A stretch of DNA of 64,000 nt, from contig NZ_CP026031.1 of the NCBI RefSeq assembly GCF_003726095.1, positions 310,001 through 374,000 on the forward strand. The letters run 5' to 3'. Position 1 is the stretch's first letter. Each line of letters opens with the position of its first letter. The stretch is from Niallia circulans. Lineage in GTDB: Bacteria; Bacillota; Bacilli; Bacillales; Cytobacillaceae. Below the pieces are notes generated by a model. That model ran no database searches and had not been told where the DNA came from. It saw only the letters and a list, made by a program, of their open reading frames with translations. Of the stretch, positions 1 to 8,025 are shown piece by piece. A program made the position numbers and the translations under genes.

Positions 1-143
1 GTGATATGTGAAATACCATAAGATTCTTTGTGGTCTAACTTTTCTTTTTGTTTTGCAAAAGCTAGTGATCCACTACCTCCCAATAAAATAGCTGCACTCA
101 ATGATACGACTGTTGCTTGTTTAGCAAGCTTGTTCAATTTCAT
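1..143 (-). CDS. sacB: levansucrase SacB, N-terminal fragment (cut by window edge)
   Basis: Only the first 47 codons lie in the window. They encode a secretory signal peptide (MKLNK, then a hydrophobic core ending near SLAFA) followed by KESYGISHIT. This closely matches the start of Bacillus levansucrase, whose mature chain begins with a KETYGISHIT segment. Levansucrase is a secreted GH68 enzyme that splits sucrose and polymerises fructose into levan. The start is ATG at 143 with AGGAGG at 150-155, six bases away. The catalytic domain is outside the window, so an intact enzyme cannot be confirmed. The neighbour upstream is an orphan sugar-binding lipoprotein with a YesM/YesN pair. Confidence 0.85.
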   Translation of the reverse strand, partial: MKLNKLAKQATVVSLSAAILLGGSGSLAFAKQKEKLDHKESYGISHI

Positions 144-195
144 GGTTTACCTCCTAGAATGTGTTAGATGAAACAAAAGATAAGGACAGGGCAAA

Positions 196-222
196 GCTGC
201 TGATTTATAAAAACAAAGCAGC
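196..222 (-). promoter_or_regulatory. hairpin in the sacB leader
   Basis: Arms GCTGCT and AGCAGC (196-201 and 217-222) flank a 15-base loop about 53 bases upstream of the sacB start. No T-run follows on the minus strand, so it does not look like the terminator found in the classic B. subtilis sacR leader, and I see no obvious RAT antiterminator sequence. It may affect mRNA stability or be incidental. Confidence 0.3.
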
Positions 223-298
223 AAATACACCGTGTTTCTAATAAAATTATAGGTTAATCTACTTTCTGCGCATATGGCATAGATTGATAGAAATCTAG

Positions 299-316
299 TC
301 TTATATTGATATAAGA
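299..316. promoter_or_regulatory. perfect palindrome upstream of sacB, possible operator
   Basis: TCTTATAT and ATATAAGA flank two bases, giving perfect 8-bp arms about 155 bases upstream of sacB. The 144-445 interval holds this palindrome, the leader hairpin and the terminator of the upstream gene, and nothing coding that I can see. Binding by a regulator, for example the adjacent YesN-type protein, is inference only. Confidence 0.35.
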
Positions 317-400
317 TAAATCGAATATACTAGAGGATGTAATAGAAGAACGGGACCTTCTTCCTTATTTCAGATAGAGAGAATGAATGTCTGCAAAAAC

Positions 401-433
401 ACAAAAAATCGCTCCCTGCAAAAGGAAGCGATT
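401..433 (-). terminator. Rho-independent terminator of the kinase/regulator/lipoprotein operon
   Basis: A 10-bp stem (407-416 with 424-433, one G-T pair) has a 7-base loop and is followed on the minus strand by a run of T (AAAAAA on plus at 403-408). It sits just after the 446 stop codon and separates this operon from sacB. Confidence 0.85.
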
Positions 434-445
434 AGAAGGCAGGAA

Positions 446-1732
446 TTAGTGCGAAGACGAAGCGGTAGCCTTTTCCCATGACTTTTGAAATTCTTGTAGC
501 AATTGATCTCGATTTAGCTGTTTACCTACGTATAATTGCATAGCTAATCCAAATTCTTCTCGTGCACTACCAGGAAAGGAAAACCAATTGGCTCTAAGGG
601 TTTTTCCTGTTTGATAGTAGTTCATAATTTCCATTGCAAGCGGTCCTAAATGGTGTGCCTCTATATGGTCAAAAGCTGGAATGAATTTAAATTGTTCAGT
701 CATAAAGGACTTTCCTTGCTCTGAAAATACCATCCAGTTTAGAAAATTTTTGGCTGCTTTTTTCCTTTCAGCAGATGATTGCTTGTTAACTACCCAATAA
801 TTAGAAACGTTAACAACGATTGCGTCAGCTGGTTCCTCGTTAATAGGGATTGGCAGGAATCCAATGTTCATGTTCGGTGATTGCTGATCAATCATTGGCT
901 GAATCCAATTGCCTTGTTGGATCATCGCAGCTTTTCCCGAAGCGAAGAGGTCAACTTCTGTATTATAGTCCGTTGTTAGGGGATTTTGGTTTCCATATTT
1001 GATGGTAGTATCAAGTAAAGAAATAATATCTAAGAATTTTTGATTGTTCGTAATTTTTGTGGTTCCCTTGTTTAGTTGGGCAATAAATGCTTCAGGATCA
1101 TCTTGTTGTGCAAATGCAATATTTAAGAGATGATCACCAAGCTTCCACTCTTCATAGTATCCAGTTGCAAAGGGCGTAATACCGGCTTCTTCTAATGTTT
1201 GTGCTGCTGCCTGTAACTCAGATAACGTTCTAGGAAGCGTATGAATTCCTGCTTTATGGAATAAATCTTTGTTATATATGAATCCATATCCTTCTATGTT
1301 AAGGGGCATTCCATACACTTTGCCATCCATTGTTACTGGTTTCAAGGTGTCTTTGTATGCATGAGAAATCCATGGTTGATCAGATAGATCTTCTAAATAG
1401 TCACTCCATATCTTCACATTGTCATACCCTGTATTTGTAAAAATATCAGGACCATTCCCCGCTGCAATTTGAGCTTTCAAATCAGCAAGATCATCAGCAG
1501 CACCACCTACAGTGTGAACCTGAATATCTATATTTGGATGTTCGCGTTCATATGCCATCACCATTTCTTCAAATTGGGTAGAAATTTCTACTTTTGGATT
1601 TCGGATAGTTAGTGTGATGCGTTCATCGGCTGTTTTTCTTTCGCTTGAGTCTTCTTCTGATTTTGGCTGACAAGCTGAAAGTGCAACAATCAACAATCCT
1701 GCAATAAGCCATGTGAATGTCCACTTTTTCAT
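446..1732 (-). CDS. orphan ABC-type extracellular sugar-binding lipoprotein
   Basis: A family 1 solute-binding protein of 428 residues. It has a lipoprotein signal peptide with lipobox LSAC near residues 18-21, then typical features of sugar binders (GGAADDLADLKAQIAAG near 80, GYGFIYNKDLF near 150, ASGKAAMIQQGNW near 265). It would be anchored outside the membrane and bind a sugar or oligosaccharide. No permease or ATPase gene is adjacent. Instead it is the last gene of an operon behind a YesM-type kinase and a YesN-type regulator, 47 bases after the regulator. This suggests either a sensory accessory protein for the kinase or a binder serving permeases elsewhere. Closeness to levansucrase makes a fructan or sucrose-related ligand conceivable but unproven. 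Confidence 0.8.
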   Translation of the reverse strand: MKKWTFTWLIAGLLIVALSACQPKSEEDSSERKTADERITLTIRNPKVEISTQFEEMVMAYEREHPNIDIQVHTVGGAADDLADLKAQIAAGNGPDIFTNTGYDNVKIWSDYLEDLSDQPWISHAYKDTLKPVTMDGKVYGMPLNIEGYGFIYNKDLFHKAGIHTLPRTLSELQAAAQTLEEAGITPFATGYYEEWKLGDHLLNIAFAQQDDPEAFIAQLNKGTTKITNNQKFLDIISLLDTTIKYGNQNPLTTDYNTEVDLFASGKAAMIQQGNWIQPMIDQQSPNMNIGFLPIPINEEPADAIVVNVSNYWVVNKQSSAERKKAAKNFLNWMVFSEQGKSFMTEQFKFIPAFDHIEAHHLGPLAMEIMNYYQTGKTLRANWFSFPGSAREEFGLAMQLYVGKQLNRDQLLQEFQKSWEKATASSSH

Positions 1733-1779
1733 AATTTCACTCCTGCTATTTCACTCTCAATTATTATTGATGGTGGTAT

Positions 1780-2937
1780 CTACTTTGCGTCCAACGTTTT
1801 CTGACAGTTTCTGTACTCAAATGGCGTTAAACCAACCATTTTTTTAAATAATTTTGAAAAGTACTTTTCATCTTGATAACCGAGTAATAAAGCAATTGCA
1901 TAAATGTTTTCATCTTTTTCCCGAAGCAAGAATTTGGCTCTGTCGATTCTAAGCTTCATAATATATTTGGATAAAGGCATCCCTGTTTGCTGTTTGAACT
2001 TTCTAGAGATATGCTCGCGACTTAAGAAAAATCGATTAGAAAGTTTTTCTAAACTTAATTCTTCCATATAATAAGTATCCACATATGAAACAATATCCTG
2101 CATTCGCTTGGCATCGTCTATATCATTTAAACGGTGAATCGTCCGGTAATTTTGTTCTTCCACTGCCTTTTGCATCGATTGATAAGACTCATGGATTTTT
2201 CCTAACGATAGAAGGGACATTCCATTTACGATGCGGATAGGGATATCGAATTGCTGAATAATCCATTCTTCAACAGACAACCATTGTTGGCTAGTGGTAA
2301 TTACTAAGCAAAGGCTATGATCATGTTGAAGGGTAAAAGCATTTCCTATTCCTTTTTCGATAAGTTGATCGGCAAGTAATTGGATATATGGCTCAGAATG
2401 GTGCATCTGATAAAAAGAAATAAGCGTTAGTTCATACTCAACTGCATCGGGAAGACTAGAAGCAAGCTCTATTAAGTCAAATTCTTCTCCCATACAGGCT
2501 TGTGTAGCCAATTGATTCAAGCGCAGTCTTTTGGCGTCTTCTAAAACACCTGCATCTTTATTCTCAGTTATCCATGATTGTACTGCTTCTGATAGAGTAT
2601 TGTTTAAAGATTCAGCTTCAATCGGTTTTAATAAATAATCAAAGCTGCTGCACTGGATTGCTTTTCGCATATAGGTATAATCGTCAAATCCTGTAATCAG
2701 AATAACCTTACCAGAGTAAGAAATGGAATCTAGCCACTCAATTATTTCTATTCCATCCATTTTCGGCATCTTCACATCTGTAAAGATAATTTCCGGTTTT
2801 TGTTTTTGGATGATTTTTATCGCTTCTTCTCCATTGCTAGCTTCTAAGATGGTCGTAATTCCGTGTTTTTTCCATTCACCAATATAGCGAATAACATATC
2901 GTACATTAATTTCGTCGTCTATAATAAGAACTTTCAA
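1780..2937 (-). CDS. YesN-type two-component response regulator with AraC output domain
   Basis: 385 residues. The N-terminal receiver domain (about 1-120) carries the acidic pair near IIDDE, the phospho-acceptor Asp54 in IFTDVKMPKMDG and a conserved Lys in LLKPIEAE. The middle part (130-280) is unassigned. The C-terminal 100 residues form an AraC/XylS double helix-turn-helix (LSLEKLSNRFFLSREHISR and YAIALLLGYQDEKYFSKLF). It should receive phosphate from the kinase encoded 50 bases upstream and activate sugar-use genes, probably those nearby. The family commonly controls polysaccharide uptake clusters in Bacillaceae. The actual targets are not visible from the sequence. Confidence 0.9.
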   Translation of the reverse strand: MKVLIIDDEINVRYVIRYIGEWKKHGITTILEASNGEEAIKIIQKQKPEIIFTDVKMPKMDGIEIIEWLDSISYSGKVILITGFDDYTYMRKAIQCSSFDYLLKPIEAESLNNTLSEAVQSWITENKDAGVLEDAKRLRLNQLATQACMGEEFDLIELASSLPDAVEYELTLISFYQMHHSEPYIQLLADQLIEKGIGNAFTLQHDHSLCLVITTSQQWLSVEEWIIQQFDIPIRIVNGMSLLSLGKIHESYQSMQKAVEEQNYRTIHRLNDIDDAKRMQDIVSYVDTYYMEELSLEKLSNRFFLSREHISRKFKQQTGMPLSKYIMKLRIDRAKFLLREKDENIYAIALLLGYQDEKYFSKLFKKMVGLTPFEYRNCQKTLDAK

Positions 2938-2987
2938 ATTGAATGAGCCTCCTCGAAAAGAATGGTTTGCGATGATGAACCATCTAT

Positions 2988-4739
2988 TTAATTTTGCATC
3001 GGGATATATAGCTTTACGATAAAGCCATGCCCCTCGTTGGTATCTATCTCTAAACCTGCTTTTGATTCGTAGTTTAGAAGAAGACGGTCATGTATATTTT
3101 TTAAACCAATATGCTCGTGAGAAAATTCGCCAGCATAAGGAGCACGATAGATATTACTCCTTAAAGTGTCCAGTTCTTCCGCTGATAAACTTGAGTAGTC
3201 ATTTTCAACGATTAGATATAAAAAATCCTCTTTAATTTCGCCTGTTATATTTAAGGTAGAATCAAAATAGCCTTGTTCATAGCAATGTTTAAAGTAGTTC
3301 TCTACAAGGGGTTGGAGTATCATACTAGGGATTTTTATCCCTTGGATTGCTTCACTTATCTGAATAGAGTAGTTTAGCTTACTGCCAAAACGTTCCCGTT
3401 GCAGCGTTAAGTATGCTTTTATATAATCCAGTTCTTCACGAACTAGAACCCACTGATCTGCTCGGATAGAGTATCTCATCATTTTTGATAAGGATGTTAC
3501 AAGCTGATAGATTTTAGGAGAGTTATTTTGCAGCGCAACTGCTCCAATGGATTGAAGAGCATTAAATAGAAAGTGAGGATTCACTTGAGATTTAAGTGCT
3601 CGTAATTGATTTTTTCTATTCTCAATCTCCAATTTGTATTCTCGATCAATATGGAGGTTTATACGCTCCAACATTTCTTTCATATGCTTTTCTAGATGAC
3701 CAATTTCATCTTCTCGGCTGTCGGTAAAAGGAATATTTAAGTTTCCTCCTTTAATAGAAAGCACCTTTTGGCTGAGCACTTTAATAGGACGTGATATATA
3801 GTAGGCAAGGATGCTGATCATTAATAGTCCTAGTACCCCCACCCCTATCCCAACCAATATGTTGGTGTAAGCGGTTTGTCTAGCATCATAAAATAATCTA
3901 TCACTAGGTGTCACCTTTACGATTTTCCACTGATGAAGTGGTTTTGATAATGTTTTAGATAAGATAATATCATTGCTTTTATCCTGGCTGGCATGAAGGA
4001 ATTTCTCATCTGCTGTTTTTCCTATTAGGGAATGAACATTTGTATACATTACAATATCATGTTCATTAAGAAGATAAATGGAATCTCCTTTCTCCTGTAA
4101 TAGACTACTGCAAATCTGTGCATACTTATCTAGATCCATATCAATTGTAATAACCCCAAGAAATTCTTTGGAGAGAGGATCCAGTATTTTATGATGGATA
4201 GTCATAACCTCTGTTTTGTCTGATTCAGGTATAATCGCGGCATTATTATAGTTTCCAATCGTATGTGGAGGCTCTATTAAATAACGTGAATTGGAATGAA
4301 ACAGCTTTTGCATGGAGTCTTGCTTCATAAAATCTTTTTGCGGTTTTCTTGCGCTGATCATCCCATTATAAATAGTGAATGATTCTTTATTCTTATCCAA
4401 ATAGAAACGAATTTGGCGAATTTCGGAACGCATCAAGAAAAAAGTTTCAATATTTTCTTCCATAGCAATTGGATTAAAATAAATGGAATCTTCATAGCCA
4501 TTAGTGAAAATCCGAAAAAAGTCTGGATTTCTATATAAAATATAGGGAAGGTCAATCATATCATTAAAATATTGTTCTAGTTCTTTGGATAATTTATCTA
4601 ATTGTTCTTTGCTGTTTTGTAGTTCATGCTGTTCGACACTATCCTTCGTATATCCATAAATAATTAAAACCGTTAAAAAATAGGGCAGGATAATGAAAGC
4701 AAGAAGCATAAAAAATAAACGGCTTTGAATGCTTTTCAT
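2988..4739 (-). CDS. YesM-type sensor histidine kinase
   Basis: 583 residues from the ATG at 4739, chosen because AAAGGAA lies nine bases upstream; an in-frame ATG at 4772 lacks a ribosome site. Order of parts: transmembrane helix near 9-30, extracellular Cache-like sensor region to about 280, second helix (NILVGIGVGVLGLLMISIL), HAMP linker, then the His_kinase/YesM core with the phospho-acceptor in NPHFLFNALQSIG and a C-terminal ATPase domain (LQPLVENYFKHC, GLKNIHDRL). It is the first gene of a three-gene operon with the response regulator and the sugar-binding lipoprotein. The ligand is unknown; direct sensing through the lipoprotein is a reasonable hypothesis. Confidence 0.9.
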   Translation of the reverse strand: MKSIQSRLFFMLLAFIILPYFLTVLIIYGYTKDSVEQHELQNSKEQLDKLSKELEQYFNDMIDLPYILYRNPDFFRIFTNGYEDSIYFNPIAMEENIETFFLMRSEIRQIRFYLDKNKESFTIYNGMISARKPQKDFMKQDSMQKLFHSNSRYLIEPPHTIGNYNNAAIIPESDKTEVMTIHHKILDPLSKEFLGVITIDMDLDKYAQICSSLLQEKGDSIYLLNEHDIVMYTNVHSLIGKTADEKFLHASQDKSNDIILSKTLSKPLHQWKIVKVTPSDRLFYDARQTAYTNILVGIGVGVLGLLMISILAYYISRPIKVLSQKVLSIKGGNLNIPFTDSREDEIGHLEKHMKEMLERINLHIDREYKLEIENRKNQLRALKSQVNPHFLFNALQSIGAVALQNNSPKIYQLVTSLSKMMRYSIRADQWVLVREELDYIKAYLTLQRERFGSKLNYSIQISEAIQGIKIPSMILQPLVENYFKHCYEQGYFDSTLNITGEIKEDFLYLIVENDYSSLSAEELDTLRSNIYRAPYAGEFSHEHIGLKNIHDRLLLNYESKAGLEIDTNEGHGFIVKLYIPMQN

Positions 4740-4932
4740 ATTAAGAGGTTCCTTTCTTTCTATTAATATCATTATCTAGCCTTAAAAATTTAGTCGTATT
4801 TAATAAACCATATCTTTAAATCTAAATCTTTTTTAACAAATAAGTCAATATACACAGATGATAAAAAAGCTAGGTGTGATTTTTGGCGTTTTGTCCATTA
4901 AAACGCTGAATGGCACCGCTTACTATAGTGCG

Positions 4933-4946
4933 TGGAAACGATAACA
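4933..4946. promoter_or_regulatory. candidate cre (CcpA) site upstream of the kinase operon
   Basis: TGGAAACGATAACA matches the cre consensus TGWAANCGNTNWCA at 13 of 14 positions. It lies about 195 bases upstream of the kinase start, which would fit carbon catabolite control. The rest of the 4740-5152 spacer is A+T-rich and shows no gene. Confidence 0.45.
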
Positions 4947-5152
4947 AAAAGATCAAAATTGAATCGATGGCACTAGGGACTAAATCTTCATTACGAAATT
5001 TAGGTAATTATCATTAAATATTGTCATACTATCTATTATTCCGTTACATTCTAGTCAAAATAAGGAAAATTAAACGGTCATTTATGTTGAGATTGGATAA
5101 ATAAGGAGAATCTTCCGTTTATATTTTGCGATGCTAATTGCTGGTTTAATGT

Positions 5153-5189
5153 AAAAAGAGTGTCAGCAGCTAATATGCTAGACACTCTT
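5153..5189 (-). terminator. terminator after the LysR gene
   Basis: Nine-base arms AAGAGTGTC and GACACTCTT with an inner AGCA/TGCT pairing; a T-run follows on the minus strand (AAAAA on plus at 5153-5157). It lies just downstream of the regulator stop codon. Confidence 0.85.
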
Positions 5190-5199
5190 GATTTGCTAT

Positions 5200-6111
5200 T
5201 TACTTTTTAAACTCATTCAATCTTTCATATGTCTCTAAGAGAAACTGGTAAAATAGTGATTCTGTTGGAAGTAGTTTGCGATGACTTGGATAAATAACCC
5301 CAACGGTTCTTGTCAGATTAATATCTGAAAGGGGGATGACGCAGGTGGAACGTGGTGTGTTATCCACCAATGTCATTTCTGGCATCAAGGCTACTCCTAA
5401 CCCAGCAGATACTAATCCTTTCAGTGCATCAATGTCTTTTCCTTCAAATGCAATTTGTGGAGAAAATCCTGCATCATGACATGCTTTAACCACTTGGTCC
5501 CTGAATACAAATCCTTCTGGTAAGACACAGAAGGGATCATTTTTTAAATCTTTTAGCTGTAATTCTTTTTGACTGCTCAATGGATGATGAAGAGGAAGAA
5601 GGGCAACAATATTTTCTGTAAATAATGTAGCACCGTTAATTTTATCCTCCTTTTCTCGGTTTGGCATTGGCGCAATCATTGCCAAATTAAATTCTCCATT
5701 AATAACTCCATCGATAAGATCATAATACAGGGCGTTGCTCATATGAAATTTAGCTTCTGGATATCGAGTACGAAAAGAATAGATGATAGATGGCAGTGTA
5801 TGAGCAGCCATGCTGATAGGAAAGGCGATTCTAACTGTCCCTTTTTCAGGATCGAGCGACTCCTCCACTTCTCTTTTGGCGTCTTCCATCATACTCCATA
5901 TTTGTTTCATCCGCTCAAAAAAAACTCTTCCAAGGGGTGTTAATTTTACGCTTCTACCTTCACGGATAAAAAGCTCGACTCCTAATTCTGCTTCTAAATT
6001 GAAAATTTGTCTACTTACTGAAGATTGGGCCACATGCAAAGCATCGGCAGCTTCTGTAATATGTTCCCTTTTGGCAGCTTCCAAAAAATACTGTATTTGT
6101 CTTATTTCCAT
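5200..6111 (-). CDS. GltC-like LysR-family transcriptional regulator
   Basis: 303 residues. The N-terminal winged helix (1-60: MEIRQIQYFLEAAKREHITEAA, then LHVAQSSVSRQI) closely resembles B. subtilis GltC. The C-terminal substrate-binding domain (90-295) includes GLVSAGLGVALMPE, also typical of GltC. In B. subtilis GltC activates glutamate synthase in response to 2-oxoglutarate and is inhibited by glutamate dehydrogenase. Here the gene is divergent from a glutamate dehydrogenase gene, with 147 bases between start codons, so control of that gene is the simplest reading. A palindromic T-N11-A box lies 20 bases before its own start, suggesting autoregulation. Confidence 0.88.
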   Translation of the reverse strand: MEIRQIQYFLEAAKREHITEAADALHVAQSSVSRQIFNLEAELGVELFIREGRSVKLTPLGRVFFERMKQIWSMMEDAKREVEESLDPEKGTVRIAFPISMAAHTLPSIIYSFRTRYPEAKFHMSNALYYDLIDGVINGEFNLAMIAPMPNREKEDKINGATLFTENIVALLPLHHPLSSQKELQLKDLKNDPFCVLPEGFVFRDQVVKACHDAGFSPQIAFEGKDIDALKGLVSAGLGVALMPEMTLVDNTPRSTCVIPLSDINLTRTVGVIYPSHRKLLPTESLFYQFLLETYERLNEFKK

Positions 6112-6130
6112 GTCTGCACTCTTTTCTATC

Positions 6131-6147
6131 CATGCGCATAACGCATG
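6131..6147. promoter_or_regulatory. LysR-type operator in the regulator-gdhA divergent spacer
   Basis: CATGCG-N5-CGCATG, perfect 6-bp arms, containing the T-N11-A signature of LysR-family sites. It sits 20 bases before the LysR start and 112 bases before gdhA, so it can serve autoregulation and control of the divergent gene. Confidence 0.6.
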
Positions 6148-6258
6148 AATTCAATCCGAAATTAGTATTGTACCTATTAATTATAAAATTATAAAATAAA
6201 AACAACTTTTAGAAAAGAGAATATTCTAACATTAATTTATTATAGGGGCTGAAAAAGG

Positions 6259-7641
6259 ATGAAAGTGCTGGATAAAAAAGAAGAATTTCAAACACAAACG
6301 GTGAAAGATTACATAAATCAATTAATAAATCAAGTAAAAGAACGTAATCCTCACGAAAAGGAGTTCCAGCAGGCAGTTAAAGAAGTCCTTGATTCTTTAG
6401 TTCCTGTACTTGAAAAAAATCCAACATATGTTAAACATGCTGTATTAGAAAGAATGCTTGAGCCAGATCGACTAATTAGCTTTAAAGTCCCTTGGGTAGA
6501 CGATAATGGAAATATAAAAGTAAACCGCGGCTATCGTGTTCAATTTAATAATGCGATTGGACCATATAAAGGAGGACTAAGATTTCATTCTTCTGTTAAT
6601 GCCAGTATTATTAAATTTCTTGGATTTGAGCAAATCTTTAAAAACTCATTAACAGGTCAGCCGATAGGCGGCGGAAAAGGCGGCTCTGATTTTGATCCGA
6701 AGGGGAAGTCTGATTTCGAAATAATGCGTTTTTGTCAAAGCTTTATGACTGAACTTAGTAAGCATATCGGTCCGGATATCGATGTGCCCGCTGGAGATAT
6801 CGGAGTAGGAGCAAGAGAAATTGGCTATATGTTTGGACAATATAAACGATTAAAAGGTGCTTATGAAGCAGGCGTCTTAACCGGAAAAGGGATCGGATAT
6901 GGTGGAAGCTTAGGTAGAAAAGAAGCAACAGGATACGGCTTAGTGTACTTTGTGGAAGAAATGCTGAAAAGTCAGGGACGAGGTTTTGAAGACAATACGG
7001 TAGTAGTTTCTGGTTCGGGAAATGTATCGATTTATGCGATGGAGAAAGCAATACAGTTAGGAGCTAAAGTGGTTGCTTGCAGTGATTCCGGCGGTTATGT
7101 GTATGATCCAAATGGAATAAACCTTGATACGGTGAAACAATTAAAAGAAGTGGAAAACAAAAGAATCTATGAATATGTGAATACCCATCCTGATGCTATC
7201 TACCAGGAAGGATACACAGGTATTTGGACAATTCCTTGTGATATTGCGTTGCCATGTGCAACACAAAACGAACTGAATAAAGAATCAGCTGAAAAATTAA
7301 TCGCCAATGGAGTAAAAGCAATAGGTGAAGGGGCAAATATGCCTTCTACTCTTGAAGCAGTCGATACCTTTATCGAGCATAAAGTATTATTTGCACCTGC
7401 CAAAGCAGCAAATGCAGGCGGGGTGGCAGTCTCCGCTTTAGAAATGGCACAAAATAGTGCGCGAATAGCTTGGACGCAAGAAGAGGTAGACAAGAAGCTA
7501 CAAGCGATTATGAAAGATATTTTTAGTAAAAGTATCCAAGCATCAGAGGAGTATGCAGAAAAAGGGAATCTAGTTGCAGGTGCTAATATAGCAGGCTTCA
7601 TCAAAGTTGCAGATGCTATGATAGAACAAGGGATCATATAA
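6259..7641 (+). CDS. gdhA: glutamate dehydrogenase, NADP-type hexameric family
   Basis: 460 residues, close to the roughly 450 of the hexameric NADP-linked GdhA family and longer than the 424-residue RocG/GudB catabolic enzymes of B. subtilis. The active-site lysine segment PIGGGKGGSDFDPKGKS is near 135-150. The dinucleotide-binding domain starts near 245 (VVSGSGNVSIYAMEKA), and the family motifs DVPAGDIGVGAREIGYM and EGANMPST are intact. It interconverts 2-oxoglutarate plus ammonium and glutamate, probably in the assimilatory direction. The cofactor call rests on family resemblance. It is monocistronic, followed by its own terminator, and divergent from a GltC-like regulator. Confidence 0.92.
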   Translation: MKVLDKKEEFQTQTVKDYINQLINQVKERNPHEKEFQQAVKEVLDSLVPVLEKNPTYVKHAVLERMLEPDRLISFKVPWVDDNGNIKVNRGYRVQFNNAIGPYKGGLRFHSSVNASIIKFLGFEQIFKNSLTGQPIGGGKGGSDFDPKGKSDFEIMRFCQSFMTELSKHIGPDIDVPAGDIGVGAREIGYMFGQYKRLKGAYEAGVLTGKGIGYGGSLGRKEATGYGLVYFVEEMLKSQGRGFEDNTVVVSGSGNVSIYAMEKAIQLGAKVVACSDSGGYVYDPNGINLDTVKQLKEVENKRIYEYVNTHPDAIYQEGYTGIWTIPCDIALPCATQNELNKESAEKLIANGVKAIGEGANMPSTLEAVDTFIEHKVLFAPAKAANAGGVAVSALEMAQNSARIAWTQEEVDKKLQAIMKDIFSKSIQASEEYAEKGNLVAGANIAGFIKVADAMIEQGII

Positions 7642-7682
7642 GAAGTTTTCAAATAGAATGATATTTTTATAGAGTTTAGAAG

Positions 7683-7714
7683 AGAGAATCAGTATGTTGC
7701 TGGTTCTCTTTTTT
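7683..7714 (+). terminator. gdhA terminator
   Basis: Arms AGAGAATCAG and CTGGTTCTCT around a 7-base loop, followed by TTTTTT; 42 bases after the gdhA stop. Confidence 0.9.
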
Positions 7715-7810
7715 ATTGTAAAAATTCTACTTGGATAAGGATTTATATAAGAGTTACTATGTTGGCTCGCTGGGAGAGAGGTATATCCACATATACTTAT
7801 TTAGATATAT

Positions 7811-7845
7811 GAAAATGAAATTGGTTTCATTTTCGTTTGGAAACC
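7811..7845. repeat. overlapping inverted repeats upstream of the MFS/GGT operon
   Basis: Hairpin A pairs GAAAATGAAA with TTTCATTTTC (7811-7834, perfect 10-bp arms, 4-base loop). Hairpin B pairs GGTTTC with GAAACC (7823-7845) and shares the TTTC strand, so the two exclude each other. The pair lies about 180 bases upstream of the transporter start. It could be a protein operator or an RNA switch. The rest of 7715-8025 shows no gene. Confidence 0.5.
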
Positions 7846-8025
7846 TATAAGACCTTAATGAGAACTTTATGAAATAGATTGCTATTATTATTACAACAAT
7901 CTGAAAGGTTTTACTTGAAAAATTTTTCTTATTGAAAAAATGTGTTAGATTTTCTGACAAGAAGCATAATTTATTTTTTTACTCATGTTACAATTGTCCC
8001 AACATTCAGAAAAGGGGATTACAAT

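Noticed and set aside
4740..5150. Possible small gene in the kinase/LysR spacer
   Set aside because: No frame with a ribosome site and reasonable length; the region is explained by promoter and terminator elements.
7200..7652. 150-codon minus-strand frame opposite gdhA
   Set aside because: It is antisense to a conserved region of glutamate dehydrogenase, has no ribosome site and no recognisable domain.
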